A stretch of DNA of 64,000 bases from Deltaproteobacteria bacterium (GTDB lineage Bacteria > Myxococcota > Myxococcia > Myxococcales > Anaeromyxobacteraceae). The DNA is taken from contig JACRMN010000019.1 of the NCBI GenBank assembly GCA_016214955.1, positions 124,001-188,000 on the forward strand, in the 5' to 3' direction. The notes below the pieces were generated by a model. It saw only the letters and a list, made by a program, of their open reading frames with translations. It was not told the DNA's origin and did no database searches. Of this stretch, positions 1-8,420 are shown piece after piece (position 1 is the stretch's first letter; each line of letters begins with the position of its first letter). The translations under genes and the position numbers were made by a program.

Positions 1-1
1 C

Positions 2-397
2 CTGGCCATCTGGCTGGCCAGCCGGGTGCTGCTCCGGCTCCTCTCCTCCGGCGAGCAGAAGGGGGGTGCCGACCGCGGCTTCGGCGCGGTGCTGGGCGGG
101 CTGCAGGCGGCGCTGGCCGCCTGGATGGCGGTCTCGCTCCTGGCGCTGTGGGGCCGCCCGGTGGGCCCGCCGTCCTTCCGGCTCGACCCGGGGGAGGGGC
201 AGGTGGGCGCCCTGGTGAAGCGCTTCAACCTGGTGGACCTGGCGGCGCCGGAGGAGGCCCGCTCGCTGCGCGAGAAGCTGCCGCGGGTGCGGGAGGCGAT
301 GGAGGCCGGCAAGGCGCTCCAGGAGTCGCCGGCGGCCCGGGAGGCGCTGCGAAAGCTCGAGGAGGCGGAGAAGGCGGCCGGGAAGGCCGGCCGCTAG
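2..397 (+). CDS. CvpA family membrane protein, C-terminal part (truncated by window edge)
   Basis: The reading frame is open from the first bases of the window, so the start lies outside. About 131 residues are visible: hydrophobic segments (a Leu/Trp-rich stretch, then an Ala/Leu-rich helix near codons 35-50) followed by a charged Glu/Lys/Arg-rich tail that is probably helical and soluble. This layout, a few membrane helices with a hydrophilic C-terminal tail, fits the CvpA/colicin V production family, but the diagnostic N-terminal half is missing, so the call is tentative. The stop codon TAG at 395-397 overlaps the stop of the convergent Rrf2 gene in the shared tetranucleotide CTAG. No terminator fits between the two genes. 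Confidence 0.5.
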   Translation: MAIWLASRVLLRLLSSGEQKGGADRGFGAVLGGLQAALAAWMAVSLLALWGRPVGPPSFRLDPGEGQVGALVKRFNLVDLAAPEEARSLREKLPRVREAMEAGKALQESPAAREALRKLEEAEKAAGKAGR

Positions 398-840
398 GCT
401 CGCAGCCCGAGCTGGACGACGCCCTGGTCCTCGGGCAGCCGGAGCTGGGAGAGGCGCGCCTGGCGGTAGACCTCGAGCATCTTCTCCTGCCCCTCGCGCC
501 ACACCGAGGCCATGGTGCAGCTGGGCTCGCGGCCGCAGCCCTCGTCGTCGAGGCAGACGTTGAGGGCCACCGGCCCCTCCACCGCCTCGATGACGTCGAG
601 GAAGCTGATGTCGGCGGCGGGCCGCCCCAGGGCGTAGCCGCCGCGGGGGCCCCGGGTGGAGCGGACAAGCCCCCGGTCCACCAGGTGCTTCAGGATCTTG
701 GCCAGGAAGTCCTCCGGCACCGACATCTTGCGGCCGATCTCGCGGAAGGGGACGACGGCGCCGTCGGGGATGGATGCCAGGTAGATCATGGCCCGCAGGC
801 CGTAGTCGATCTTCCGGGAGATGCGGAGGACGTGCTGCAT
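394..840 (-). CDS. Rrf2 family transcriptional regulator, IscR-like Fe-S type
   Basis: A 148-residue winged-helix repressor of the Rrf2 family, the usual length. The N-terminal half holds the helix-turn-helix (around residues 25-60, with the family hallmark GPRGGY at 64-69). Three cysteines, C96, C102 and C108, have the C-x5-C-x5-C spacing that binds a [2Fe-2S] cluster in IscR. The fourth IscR ligand, a His three residues after the last Cys, is not seen here. It may therefore sense iron-sulfur status, NO or redox state; its targets cannot be named. The start ATG at 840 was chosen because translation there begins with the typical helix 1 motif (ISRKIDYGLRA). It is divergent from the PHP gene and probably autoregulated through their shared 60-bp region. 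Confidence 0.85.
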   Translation of the reverse strand: MQHVLRISRKIDYGLRAMIYLASIPDGAVVPFREIGRKMSVPEDFLAKILKHLVDRGLVRSTRGPRGGYALGRPAADISFLDVIEAVEGPVALNVCLDDEGCGREPSCTMASVWREGQEKMLEVYRQARLSQLRLPEDQGVVQLGLRA

Positions 841-885
841 GGGTTCCTGCGGGGCGAAGGGGAAGCGTACTCGACCGCTCGCGTC

Positions 886-892
886 TATGATA
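886..892. promoter_or_regulatory. Overlapping -10 boxes of a divergent promoter (Rrf2 / PHP)
   Basis: The 60 bp between the two starts contain TATGAT at 886-891 on the plus strand (5 of 6 to TATAAT), nine bases before the PHP ATG. On the minus strand the overlapping TATCAT (892-887) precedes the Rrf2 ATG by 46 bases. I see no convincing -35 on either side. If both are used, transcription of the two genes is mutually exclusive and open to autoregulation by the Rrf2 protein. Confidence 0.45.
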
Positions 893-900
893 ACAGGCCG

Positions 901-1731
901 ATGACGTCGCTGCCGATCATCGACCTCCACTCGCACTCCCGGGCCTCCGATGGCGAGCACGCCCCGGCCGAGGTGGCCTCCCGGGCGGCCGCGGCCGGCC
1001 TGGGCGTCTGGGCCCTCTGCGACCACGACTCGGTGGCCGGCCTCCCGGAGGCGGCCGAGGCCGCGGGGAGGCTGGGGGTCCGGCTGGTGCCGGGCATCGA
1101 GCTCTCCGCCTTCATCGACCAGCGCGAGGTCCACGTGCTGGGCCACTTCTTCGACCCGGAGAGCGAGGCCATCCGCTCCTTCGAGAACCTGCTGGCGGAG
1201 AAGCGGCGCATCCGCATGGGGGAGATCATCCACAAGCTGGCGGCGCTGGGCATCGCGCTCCACCCCGAGGACATCGAGAAGTACGCCGGTGGGAAGATCC
1301 TGGGCCGCCCGCACGTGGCCCGGGCCCTGGTGGAGCACGGCCACGTGAGCAGCGTGAAGGAGGCCTTCGACCTGTGGCTGGGGGAGGGCAAGCCGGCGCA
1401 CGTGGGGCGCTACCGGCTGGAGGCGCGCGACGCCGTTGCCCTGGTGCGGGACGCCGGCGGCTCGGCCACCCTGGCCCACCCGGGCCTCTCGAAGATGGAG
1501 CGCGGGGACCTGGCGCGCCTGCGGGCCTGGGGCCTCGCCGGGGTCGAGGTCTGCCACCCGGAGCAGAACCCGTCGATGCGCGACAAGTACCGGCGGCTGG
1601 CCGCCGAGCTCGACCTGGTGCCCACCGCCGGCTCCGACTACCACGGCGAGGCGGTGGCCCCGGGCCGCCACCTGGGCGACTGCACCATGGCCGCCGAGGA
1701 GCTGGCGGCCCTGGAGGCGCGGCGGGGGTGA
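901..1731 (+). CDS. PHP domain phosphoesterase (RNase AM / nucleoside bisphosphatase type)
   Basis: A 276-residue protein with the polymerase-and-histidinol-phosphatase (PHP) fold. Metal-binding motifs are visible in order: D8-x-H10-x-H12 at the N-terminus, a CDHD motif near residue 41, a GIELS segment near 67, an AHPG motif near 195 and GSDYHG near 245. Length and motif order match the YciV/RNase AM group, which removes 5' nucleotides from rRNA precursors and hydrolyses 3',5'-nucleoside bisphosphates; that activity is family knowledge, not shown here. The frame is open much further upstream, but the ATG at 901 directly precedes the conserved IIDLHSHS motif and follows a good -10 box by nine bases. 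The stop lies 3 bases from the convergent nuoN stop. Confidence 0.85.
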   Translation: MTSLPIIDLHSHSRASDGEHAPAEVASRAAAAGLGVWALCDHDSVAGLPEAAEAAGRLGVRLVPGIELSAFIDQREVHVLGHFFDPESEAIRSFENLLAEKRRIRMGEIIHKLAALGIALHPEDIEKYAGGKILGRPHVARALVEHGHVSSVKEAFDLWLGEGKPAHVGRYRLEARDAVALVRDAGGSATLAHPGLSKMERGDLARLRAWGLAGVEVCHPEQNPSMRDKYRRLAAELDLVPTAGSDYHGEAVAPGRHLGDCTMAAEELAALEARRG

Positions 1732-1734
1732 GGC

Positions 1735-3303
1735 CTACCCCCGGAAGATCTGCAGCGAGCGGGCCGACCAGTTGACGATCGGGTTCCACCACACCCCGAA
1801 CACCAGGATGAAGGCGGAGAAGGCGCCCAGCAGGAGCTGGCCGCCGGGGCTGGCCTCGACCGGCGCCGCCTTCTCGTAGGGCGGATCCAGGAACATCGCC
1901 CGGATGATGCGCGCGTAGTAGTAGAGCGAGACGGCGGTGTTGAGCGCGCCGATGAGCGCCAGGGTGGCGTACCAGCCGCCGCCGGGGATGCCGATGCGCT
2001 CGAAGAGCGCGTAGAACAGGTACATCTTCCCCATGAAGCCGGCGAAGGGCGGCAGGCCGGTGAGCGAGAAGAGGAAGATGGCGAAGGCCACCGCCGCCAC
2101 CGGGTGGCGCCGCGCCAGCCCGCGGTACTCGAAGATCGACTCCGAGCCGGTGGACTGGGCCACCAGGATGACCACCAGGAAGGCCCCCAGGTTCATCACC
2201 AGGTAGATGGCCGAGTAGATCATCACGCTCTGCATGCCGGTGGCCGAGACGGCCGCCAGGCCCATGAGCATGTAGCCGGCGTGGGCGATGGAGGAGTAGG
2301 CCAGCAGCCGCTTCAGATTGGTCTGGACGACGGCCACCAGGTTGCCGAGGGTCATGGTCACCGCGGAGATGACGCCCACCACCGCCGGCCAGGGAATGCC
2401 GGCCACCGAGTCGGCGAGGCCGGTGGCGCCCATCTTCCCGGCGAAGGCGCCGAAGAAGAAGCGAATCGCCAGCGCGAACCCGGCCGCCTTGGGACCCACC
2501 GAGAGGAAGGCGGTGAAGGGGGTGGGGGCGCCCTCGTAGACGTCGGGGCACCACATGTGCCAGGGCACCGCCGCCACCTTGTAGCCGATGCCGGCCGAGA
2601 CGAAGACGGTGGCCAGCACCAGGGCCAGCTTGGTTGCCGCGGCCGCCCCCGGGGCCGCGCCGGCGAAGCCCTGGGACAGGGCCGCCAGCTTGACGGCGAA
2701 CTCGGTGACGTTGGCGGTGCCCAGCAGGCCGTAGAGGTAGCTCATGCCGAAGAGCATGACGCCCGAGGCCACGCCGCCGTAGATGACGTACTTCAGCGCG
2801 GCCTCGTGGGCCTTGCGGTCGGCCCGCCGGTAGCCCACCAGCACGTAGCTCACCATCGAGACCAGCTCGATGGCCATGTAGATCATGAGCAGGTTGGTGG
2901 CGCTGGCCATGAGGAACATGCCCAGCGTGATGGCCAGGAGCAGCGCGAAGAACTCGCCGATGCGCTCCGGCGCGAACTCCTGCGAGCCCGAGGAGATGAC
3001 GACCGTGAGCGCCGCCGCCGCCAGGAAGAGCCACTTCCAGAAGTTGGCGAAGCTGTCGGTGGCGATCATCCCGTTGAAGAGCGAGACGGCGTCGGCCGGC
3101 TGCATCGCCAGGGCGGCGCCGGAGCAGGCGAGGACGATGAGCGTGGCGCCGGCCAGCAGCCGCACCCGGCCGCGGTTCTTCCGCCAGACCAGGTCGAGGA
3201 TGAATACGCCCATCGACCCGAAGATGAGCCACAGCTCCGGGTAAAACCAGGCGACGCTCTTCAGGTTGACGTCGACCAGAACCTGCAGGTTCTTCGGGTC
3301 CAA
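1735..3303 (-). CDS. nuoN: NADH-quinone oxidoreductase subunit N (complex I, proton-pumping)
   Basis: A 522-residue polytopic membrane protein of the antiporter-like NuoL/M/N family, close to the usual NuoN length (E. coli 485). The conserved core of NuoN is visible: the VPWHMWCPDVYEGAPTP motif around the middle, preceded by the Lys-containing YKVA segment and followed by FLSVGPKAAGF. It forms one of the three distal proton channels in the membrane arm. The start is TTG at 3303, 12 bases after the nuoM stop, placing it last in the 11-gene operon. No terminator is visible before the convergent PHP gene 3 bases away. Confidence 0.95.
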   Translation of the reverse strand: MDPKNLQVLVDVNLKSVAWFYPELWLIFGSMGVFILDLVWRKNRGRVRLLAGATLIVLACSGAALAMQPADAVSLFNGMIATDSFANFWKWLFLAAAALTVVISSGSQEFAPERIGEFFALLLAITLGMFLMASATNLLMIYMAIELVSMVSYVLVGYRRADRKAHEAALKYVIYGGVASGVMLFGMSYLYGLLGTANVTEFAVKLAALSQGFAGAAPGAAAATKLALVLATVFVSAGIGYKVAAVPWHMWCPDVYEGAPTPFTAFLSVGPKAAGFALAIRFFFGAFAGKMGATGLADSVAGIPWPAVVGVISAVTMTLGNLVAVVQTNLKRLLAYSSIAHAGYMLMGLAAVSATGMQSVMIYSAIYLVMNLGAFLVVILVAQSTGSESIFEYRGLARRHPVAAVAFAIFLFSLTGLPPFAGFMGKMYLFYALFERIGIPGGGWYATLALIGALNTAVSLYYYARIIRAMFLDPPYEKAAPVEASPGGQLLLGAFSAFILVFGVWWNPIVNWSARSLQIFRG

Positions 3304-3315
3304 GGTGCCCTCGCC

Positions 3316-4983
3316 CTACGCCTTGACCGCGCGGATGAGCGCGTGGAGCGTGCCGTTGATCGAGTCGAGGATGAACTGCGGGTAGAAGCCGAGGAAGATG
3401 GCCCAGGCGGCCAGCGGGTAGAGGGTGAAGCGCTCGCGCCAGGCCAGGTCCGGGTAGCCGCGGTAGGCCTCGTTCACCTTGCCTAGGAACATCCGGTGGA
3501 TGGCCCAGAGGTAGTAGGCGGCGGTGATGATCACCGAGGTGGCCGAGACGATGGTGTAGGTCATGAAGACCGGGAAGGCGCCGGAGAAGACCATGAACTC
3601 GGCGATGAACCCGCAGAGGCCGGGGAGGCCCAGCGAGGCGAAGAAGGCCAGGCCCATGAGGCCGGTGTACTCGGGCAGGGTCTGGGCCAGGCCGCCGAAG
3701 CGCTCGATCTCGCGGTGGTGGGCGCGGTCGTAGATCACGCCCACGATGAGGAAGAGCATGGGGCTGATGACGCCGTGGGTGAAGAGGTTGAGCACCGCGC
3801 CCGAGATGCCCGCCGGGGTCAGCGCCGCCATCCCCAGGAGCGAGAAGCCCATGTGCGAGACCGAGGAGTAGGCGATGAGCTTCTTGATGTCCTTCTGCGC
3901 CAGGCACACGAAGGCGGCGTAGACGATGTTCACCATGCCGAAGACCGCCATGGCGTTGGCGGCCCAGCGGGTGGCTTCGGGGAAGATGGGGAAGTTGAAG
4001 CGCAGGATGCCGTAGATGCCCATCTTCAGGAGCACGCCCGCCAGGATGACGGAGATGGGCGTGGGGGCCTCGACGTGGGCGTCGGGCAACCAGGTGTGGA
4101 AGGGGAACATCGGGATCTTGATGGCGAACCCGATGAAGAAGCCCACCCAGACGATCTTGGCGAAGTCGAACCCGAGGATGGGCAGCGCCTTGGCCCACTG
4201 GCCGGCCTGGCCCTGGGCCGCCAGCTCCAGCAGGTTGAAGGTGTGCAGCGACGGGGTGCCGTCGGCCAGCGCCGCCGGGCCGCTGTTGTAGTAGACGCCG
4301 ATGATGGCGAGCAGCATCAGCACGCTGCCGGCCAGGGTGTAGAGGAAGAACTTGATGGCCGCGTACTCCTTGCGCGGCCCGCCCCAGATGCCGATGAGGA
4401 AGTACATCGGCAGGAGCATGACCTCCCAGAAGACGTAGAAGAGGAACATGTCCAGCGCGACGAAGGTGCCCATCATGCCGGTCTGCAGGAGCAGCAGCAT
4501 GATCATGTAGCCGGGCACCATCCGCACCGAGAAGTGCTTGGGGTGGTGCGGGTCCTCGTGCCCGTCGTCCTCCATGCCGGCCATGTGCTTGGTCTTGTGG
4601 TCGGCCCACCAGGGCATCGAGGCGATGGTGGCGATGAAGGAGATGAGGCCCGACAAGAGCACCATGGAGATGCTCAGGCCGTCGACGCCGACGAAGTAGT
4701 CGACGTTGAAGGGGCGGATCCAGACCGCCCGCTCGACGAGCTGCACCCCGGTGTCCTTGCCGGCCACGATCATGCCCGCGCCGGAGGCCTCGTAGGCGCG
4801 CCAGGCGGCGATGGCCGCGGCGAAGGAGCCGGCGCTGGCGACCAGCGCCACCCAGCGCGAGGTCTCGTCGACGGCCTTCTTGGAGATGCCGAAGACCCGC
4901 GCCGCCAGGAGCAGCAGGATGACGACCGCGCCGGCGGTCGGCAGGAAGGTGGCCCAGCTGAGGATGTGTCCCGTGTAGGTCAT
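3316..4983 (-). CDS. nuoM: NADH-quinone oxidoreductase subunit M (complex I, proton-pumping)
   Basis: A 555-residue NuoM. Diagnostic segments include the KIPMFPFHTWLPDAHVEAPT motif, the LLKMGIYG helix and the KKLIAYSSVSHMGF helix shared by Mrp-type antiporter subunits. About 14 membrane helices are expected. A His-containing hydrophilic loop (DDGHEDPHHPKHF, around residue 150) is longer than in E. coli. The ATG at 4983 was chosen over the longer open frame because it begins directly before the first hydrophobic helix and lies 17 bases after the nuoL stop. It acts in the membrane arm as a proton channel next to NuoL and NuoN. Confidence 0.95.
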   Translation of the reverse strand: MTYTGHILSWATFLPTAGAVVILLLLAARVFGISKKAVDETSRWVALVASAGSFAAAIAAWRAYEASGAGMIVAGKDTGVQLVERAVWIRPFNVDYFVGVDGLSISMVLLSGLISFIATIASMPWWADHKTKHMAGMEDDGHEDPHHPKHFSVRMVPGYMIMLLLLQTGMMGTFVALDMFLFYVFWEVMLLPMYFLIGIWGGPRKEYAAIKFFLYTLAGSVLMLLAIIGVYYNSGPAALADGTPSLHTFNLLELAAQGQAGQWAKALPILGFDFAKIVWVGFFIGFAIKIPMFPFHTWLPDAHVEAPTPISVILAGVLLKMGIYGILRFNFPIFPEATRWAANAMAVFGMVNIVYAAFVCLAQKDIKKLIAYSSVSHMGFSLLGMAALTPAGISGAVLNLFTHGVISPMLFLIVGVIYDRAHHREIERFGGLAQTLPEYTGLMGLAFFASLGLPGLCGFIAEFMVFSGAFPVFMTYTIVSATSVIITAAYYLWAIHRMFLGKVNEAYRGYPDLAWRERFTLYPLAAWAIFLGFYPQFILDSINGTLHALIRAVKA

Positions 4984-5000
4984 CGCGTGCGTCTCCGGGG

Positions 5001-7460
5001 TCAGCGGATGAGGAAGTTGAGGAGGACGACGGCCAGGCCGCCGGCCAGCGCGCCGTAGAGGTAGGTCTGGATGCGGCCGGTCTGGACCTTCCGCAGGGCG
5101 CGGCCGCTCTCGATGGTGACCGCGGCCACCGCGTTGACCGCGCCGTCCACCAGGTACTTGTCGATGGCGCCGTCGATGTTGGCGAAGATCCGGGTGATCC
5201 AGCCGGCGAAGTTCACCAGCCAGTCGATGACGTGGCCGTCGAACCAGGACAGGAACCGGGCCAGGAACACCGAGGGCCGGATGACGGTGGCGTCGTAGAG
5301 CTCGTCGACGTAGTACTTGTTGTAGACCACCGTCCAGGCCCCCTCGTACTTCTTCTGCAGGGTGGCGGGGATGGTGCTCTTGCCGTCCTTGTAGAGCCAG
5401 CGGGCGAAGACCCAGCCCACCGTGCCGGCCAGGACGCCCAGGCCCTGGAAGATCCACTCCCAGGAGTGGGGCTTGCTCGCGAAGGGCACCTCGGCGAGCA
5501 GCACCGGCTCGAGCCAGTGCTCCAGCGCCGGCGGCCTGTGGGTCCAGAGCGCCGGCAGGCCCAGGAAGAGCGTGAGCACCGAGCCGATGGCCAGCGTGGC
5601 CAGCACCCAGGTGATGGTGCGGGGCGACTCGTGCGGCGTACCGCCCCCGTGGTGGCCGCCGTGGCCGTGGTCGTCGTGGGCGGCGGCGTGGGCCGGGACT
5701 GCGTGCCCGTGCCCGTGGTCGTCGTGGGCCGGAGCGGCGTGGCCGTGGTCGTCGTGGCCGTGCCCGCCGTGGCCGGCGGTGGCGTGGGCCGCGGCCACCG
5801 GGGCGGCGTGGGCGCCGTGGTCGTCGTGCCCGTGGTCGCCGTGGCCCTGGCCGCCGCGGTACTCGCCGGTGAAGGTCATGTAGTAGGACCGGAACATGTA
5901 GAAGCTGGTGCCGGTCGCCGCGACGATGCCGGCCAGGTAGATGGCCGCGCCCAGCCACGGGGTGTGGAAGCCGAACAGCGTCAGGTGCTCGCTGGTGAAG
6001 GCCTTCCAGAGGATCTCGTCCTTGGAGTAGAAGCCGTTGGCCACCGGGAAGCCGGCGATGGCGATGCAGGCCACCAGGTAGGTCCAGTGGGTGGTGGGCA
6101 TGAACTTCTTCAGGCCGCCCATCTTCCGCATGTCCTGCTCGTGGTGGCAGCCGAGGATCACCGAGCCCGAGCCGAGGAAGAGCGTGGCCTTGAAGAAGGC
6201 GTGGGTCAGCAGGTGGTAGACGCCGGCCCAGTAGGCCCCCACGCCCACGCCGATGAACATGAAGCCGAGCTGGGAGACGGTGGAGTAGGCCAGCACCTTC
6301 TTGATGTCGTACTGGAAGAACCCGATGGAGGCGGCGAACACCGCCGTCAGGGTGCCGATGAGCGCCACCCAGGCCATGGCGGTGGGCGAGAGGGCGAAGA
6401 GGAAGTTGAGCCGGGCCACCATGTAGACGCCGGCGGTGACCATGGTGGCGGCGTGGATGAGGGCCGAGACCGGGGTGGGGCCGGCCATGGCGTCGGGGAG
6501 CCAGACGTAGAGGGGCAGCTGGGCGCTCTTGCCCATGGCGCCGACGAAGAGCAGCACGCCGATGAGCGCCAGCAGCGTGAAGCCCCAGAGCTGCTGCTCC
6601 TGCAGGTGCTTCTTGACGCCCGTCTTCTCGATGACGATCTGGTCCCGCAGCTCGCGGAAGTTGAGCGTCGGGCCCACCATGACGCCGTCGATCACCGGCG
6701 CCAGGGCCACCGACTGGGCGGCGGTGGTGGCGCCGGCGGTGGCGTTGAGGGCCGGGAGGGGCACGTAGGTGCCGCCGCGCATGTCGTCGCGGGCCGTCCA
6801 GGCGCCGCCCATGCCCCAGAAGAGCATGAGCAGGCCGGCCAGGAAGCCGAAGTCGCCGAAGCGGTTGACGACGAAGGCCTTCATGCCGGCCGCCGCCTTC
6901 TCCGGGTCGGTGTAGTAGTAGGCGATGAGCAGGTAGCTGCAGAGGCCGACGCCCTCCCACCCGAAGAACATCATGGCGAAGTTGTCGCCCATGACCAGGA
7001 GGAGCATCGAGAAGACGAAGAGGTTGAGCCAGGCGAAGAAGCGCCAGTACGGCTGCTCGTCGGCCATGTAGCCGATCGAGAAGACGTGGATCAGGGTGCC
7101 GATGAAGGTGATGATCAGCACCATCATCATCGACAGCTGATCGAGGGCGAAGCCCAGATCCACCGTCACCCGGCCCGCGGTGAGCAGGTTCCAGCGGGTG
7201 TCCTGCAGGAAGCGGTGGTCGGCCGGCAGGCCCAGCATCTGCTGGAAGGCGTAGAGGGCGGTGAGGAGCGACAGCACCATCGCGGCGACGGCGACCGTGT
7301 GGATCACCTTCTTGCCGTAGGCCCGCTGCAGCTTGAGGCCGAAGAGGGCGTTGATGGTGGCGCCGATGAGCGGGAACAGGGGGATGAGCCAGAGGTAGCT
7401 CACCCGCTCGAAGAGGACGGGGCCGAGTTGATGCGCTGCCTGGTGCGCGGCGTGTTCCAT
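5001..7460 (-). CDS. nuoL: NADH-quinone oxidoreductase subunit L with a long His-rich loop
   Basis: An 819-residue NuoL, about 200 residues longer than E. coli NuoL (613). The antiporter core is intact: LPLYVWLPDAMAGPTPVSAL near residues 315-334 and the KKVLAYSTVSQLGF helix near 387-400. A C-terminal amphipathic helix plus final membrane helix, the lateral arm that ties NuoM and NuoN together, is present after residue 700. The extra length lies in a loop near residues 218-290 and in a His/Asp/Gly/Ala-rich segment at about 538-611 that carries 22 histidines. The ATG at 7460 is one base after the nuoK stop, so translation is probably coupled. It is the most distal proton-pumping subunit. Confidence 0.95.
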   Translation of the reverse strand: MEHAAHQAAHQLGPVLFERVSYLWLIPLFPLIGATINALFGLKLQRAYGKKVIHTVAVAAMVLSLLTALYAFQQMLGLPADHRFLQDTRWNLLTAGRVTVDLGFALDQLSMMMVLIITFIGTLIHVFSIGYMADEQPYWRFFAWLNLFVFSMLLLVMGDNFAMMFFGWEGVGLCSYLLIAYYYTDPEKAAAGMKAFVVNRFGDFGFLAGLLMLFWGMGGAWTARDDMRGGTYVPLPALNATAGATTAAQSVALAPVIDGVMVGPTLNFRELRDQIVIEKTGVKKHLQEQQLWGFTLLALIGVLLFVGAMGKSAQLPLYVWLPDAMAGPTPVSALIHAATMVTAGVYMVARLNFLFALSPTAMAWVALIGTLTAVFAASIGFFQYDIKKVLAYSTVSQLGFMFIGVGVGAYWAGVYHLLTHAFFKATLFLGSGSVILGCHHEQDMRKMGGLKKFMPTTHWTYLVACIAIAGFPVANGFYSKDEILWKAFTSEHLTLFGFHTPWLGAAIYLAGIVAATGTSFYMFRSYYMTFTGEYRGGQGHGDHGHDDHGAHAAPVAAAHATAGHGGHGHDDHGHAAPAHDDHGHGHAVPAHAAAHDDHGHGGHHGGGTPHESPRTITWVLATLAIGSVLTLFLGLPALWTHRPPALEHWLEPVLLAEVPFASKPHSWEWIFQGLGVLAGTVGWVFARWLYKDGKSTIPATLQKKYEGAWTVVYNKYYVDELYDATVIRPSVFLARFLSWFDGHVIDWLVNFAGWITRIFANIDGAIDKYLVDGAVNAVAAVTIESGRALRKVQTGRIQTYLYGALAGGLAVVLLNFLIR
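5628..5849 (-). repeat. Low-complexity DNA encoding the His-rich loop of NuoL
   Basis: Imperfect tandem copies of a short motif (on the plus strand GTGGTCGTCGTGGGC-like units) encode repeated HGHDDHG and HAAPAH blocks. The reading frame is maintained throughout. Such DNA is prone to length variation between strains. Confidence 0.7.
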
Positions 7461-7461
7461 G

Positions 7462-7770
7462 TCACTCTCGCATGGTGTCCGCGAGGCGGACGTCGATGGA
7501 GCGGAAGCTCTGGAAGATGGTGAGGACGATGGCCAGGCCCACGGCCGCCTCGGCGGCGGCCAGGACGATGACGAAGAGGGCGAAGACCTGGCCCGAGACG
7601 CCGCCCACCACGTAGTGGTTGAAGGCCGCCAGGTTGACGTTGGTGCCGTTGAGGATGAGCTCGACGCCCATCAGGATGCCGACGGCGTTCCTGCGGGTGA
7701 CAACGGTGACCAGGCCCAGCGCGAAGAGCAGGGCGCCGACCACCAGGAAGTGCGTGAGGGTGAGGTGCAT
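7462..7770 (-). CDS. nuoK: NADH-quinone oxidoreductase subunit K (complex I)
   Basis: A 102-residue NuoK, exactly the expected size, with three hydrophobic helices. The typical GILMGVELILNGTNVNLAAF segment carries the membrane Glu of helix 2 that lies on the hydrophilic axis of the complex, and a second Glu sits in the AAAEAAVGLAI helix 3. The start ATG at 7770 follows the nuoJ stop by 14 bases. NuoK joins NuoH, A and J to the distal pumps and is homologous to MrpC. Confidence 0.95.
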   Translation of the reverse strand: MHLTLTHFLVVGALLFALGLVTVVTRRNAVGILMGVELILNGTNVNLAAFNHYVVGGVSGQVFALFVIVLAAAEAAVGLAIVLTIFQSFRSIDVRLADTMRE

Positions 7771-7784
7771 GGTCGGTCTCCGGC

Positions 7785-8411
7785 CTAGTCGGCCTTGAGC
7801 TCCTTGCGTGCCATGACCACCGCGCCCACCAGCGTGGCCAGGAGGACCACCGAGGCCACCTCGAAGGGCAGGAGCCAGGTGGAGAGGAACTCGTCGCCGA
7901 TGCGGGCGGTGGTGGGGGCCATCGGGCCCGGCGGGCGGACCGGCCAGGGCACCAGCACCGCCACCAGCATCAGCAGCGGGGCGACGGCGGCGAAGACCGC
8001 CAGGCCGCCCCCGAGCCCCAGGCTCTGGTTGGAGACGTTCACCTCGCCGATGCGGTTGGTGAGCATCACCGCGAAGAGGATGAGCACCAGGACGCCGCCG
8101 ATGTAGACGAGGAGCTGGGCGACGGCCAGGAAGTCGGCCGAGAGGAAGACGTAGAGGGCCGCGGTGCCGAGGAGCGCGATCAGGAGCCCGATGCAGCTCC
8201 AGACGATGTTGCGGGAGAAGGCCACCCCGGCGGCCCCGGCCACGGTGGCCGCGGCGCAGGCGTAGAAGACCAGGTCGCCGAGCCGCGGCGGCACCGCCCG
8301 GCCGGCGGGCAGGTAGTCGGGGAGCACGCGGGTGATGAAGTAGCCCAGGAAGAGGGCCACCAGGAGGGCCAGGAAGGCCCAGAGCGCCAGCTTCGAGAAG
8401 GTCCGGTTCAT
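7785..8411 (-). CDS. nuoJ: NADH-quinone oxidoreductase subunit J (complex I)
   Basis: A 208-residue membrane protein with about five helices. The segment LVFYACAAATVAGAAGVAFSRN followed by SCIGLLIALLGTAALYVFLSADFLAVAQLLVYIGGVLVLILFAVML (described here in pieces: AQLLVYIGGVLVLILF near 110-125) is the NuoJ signature, including the pi-bulge helix 3. An N-terminal extension of roughly 40 residues with one extra helix precedes the usual start. The gene sits 9 bases after nuoI and 14 before nuoK. It couples quinone reduction to conformational change in the membrane arm. Confidence 0.92.
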   Translation of the reverse strand: MNRTFSKLALWAFLALLVALFLGYFITRVLPDYLPAGRAVPPRLGDLVFYACAAATVAGAAGVAFSRNIVWSCIGLLIALLGTAALYVFLSADFLAVAQLLVYIGGVLVLILFAVMLTNRIGEVNVSNQSLGLGGGLAVFAAVAPLLMLVAVLVPWPVRPPGPMAPTTARIGDEFLSTWLLPFEVASVVLLATLVGAVVMARKELKAD

Positions 8412-8420
8412 CGCTCTCCT

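Noticed and set aside
148-900. Upstream extension of the PHP protein
   Set aside because: The extension is low-complexity antisense of the Rrf2 gene, and a -10 box sits just before the conserved start at 901.
5628-5849. Possible CRISPR or tandem repeat array
   Set aside because: Units are short, imperfect and in frame within NuoL; there are no uniform repeats with unique spacers.
2104-7523. Long open frames on the plus strand opposite nuoN, nuoM and nuoL
   Set aside because: They are antisense shadows made by high GC, with biased His/Asp/Glu/Gly/Arg composition and no recognisable motif, while the minus strand encodes complete Nuo subunits.
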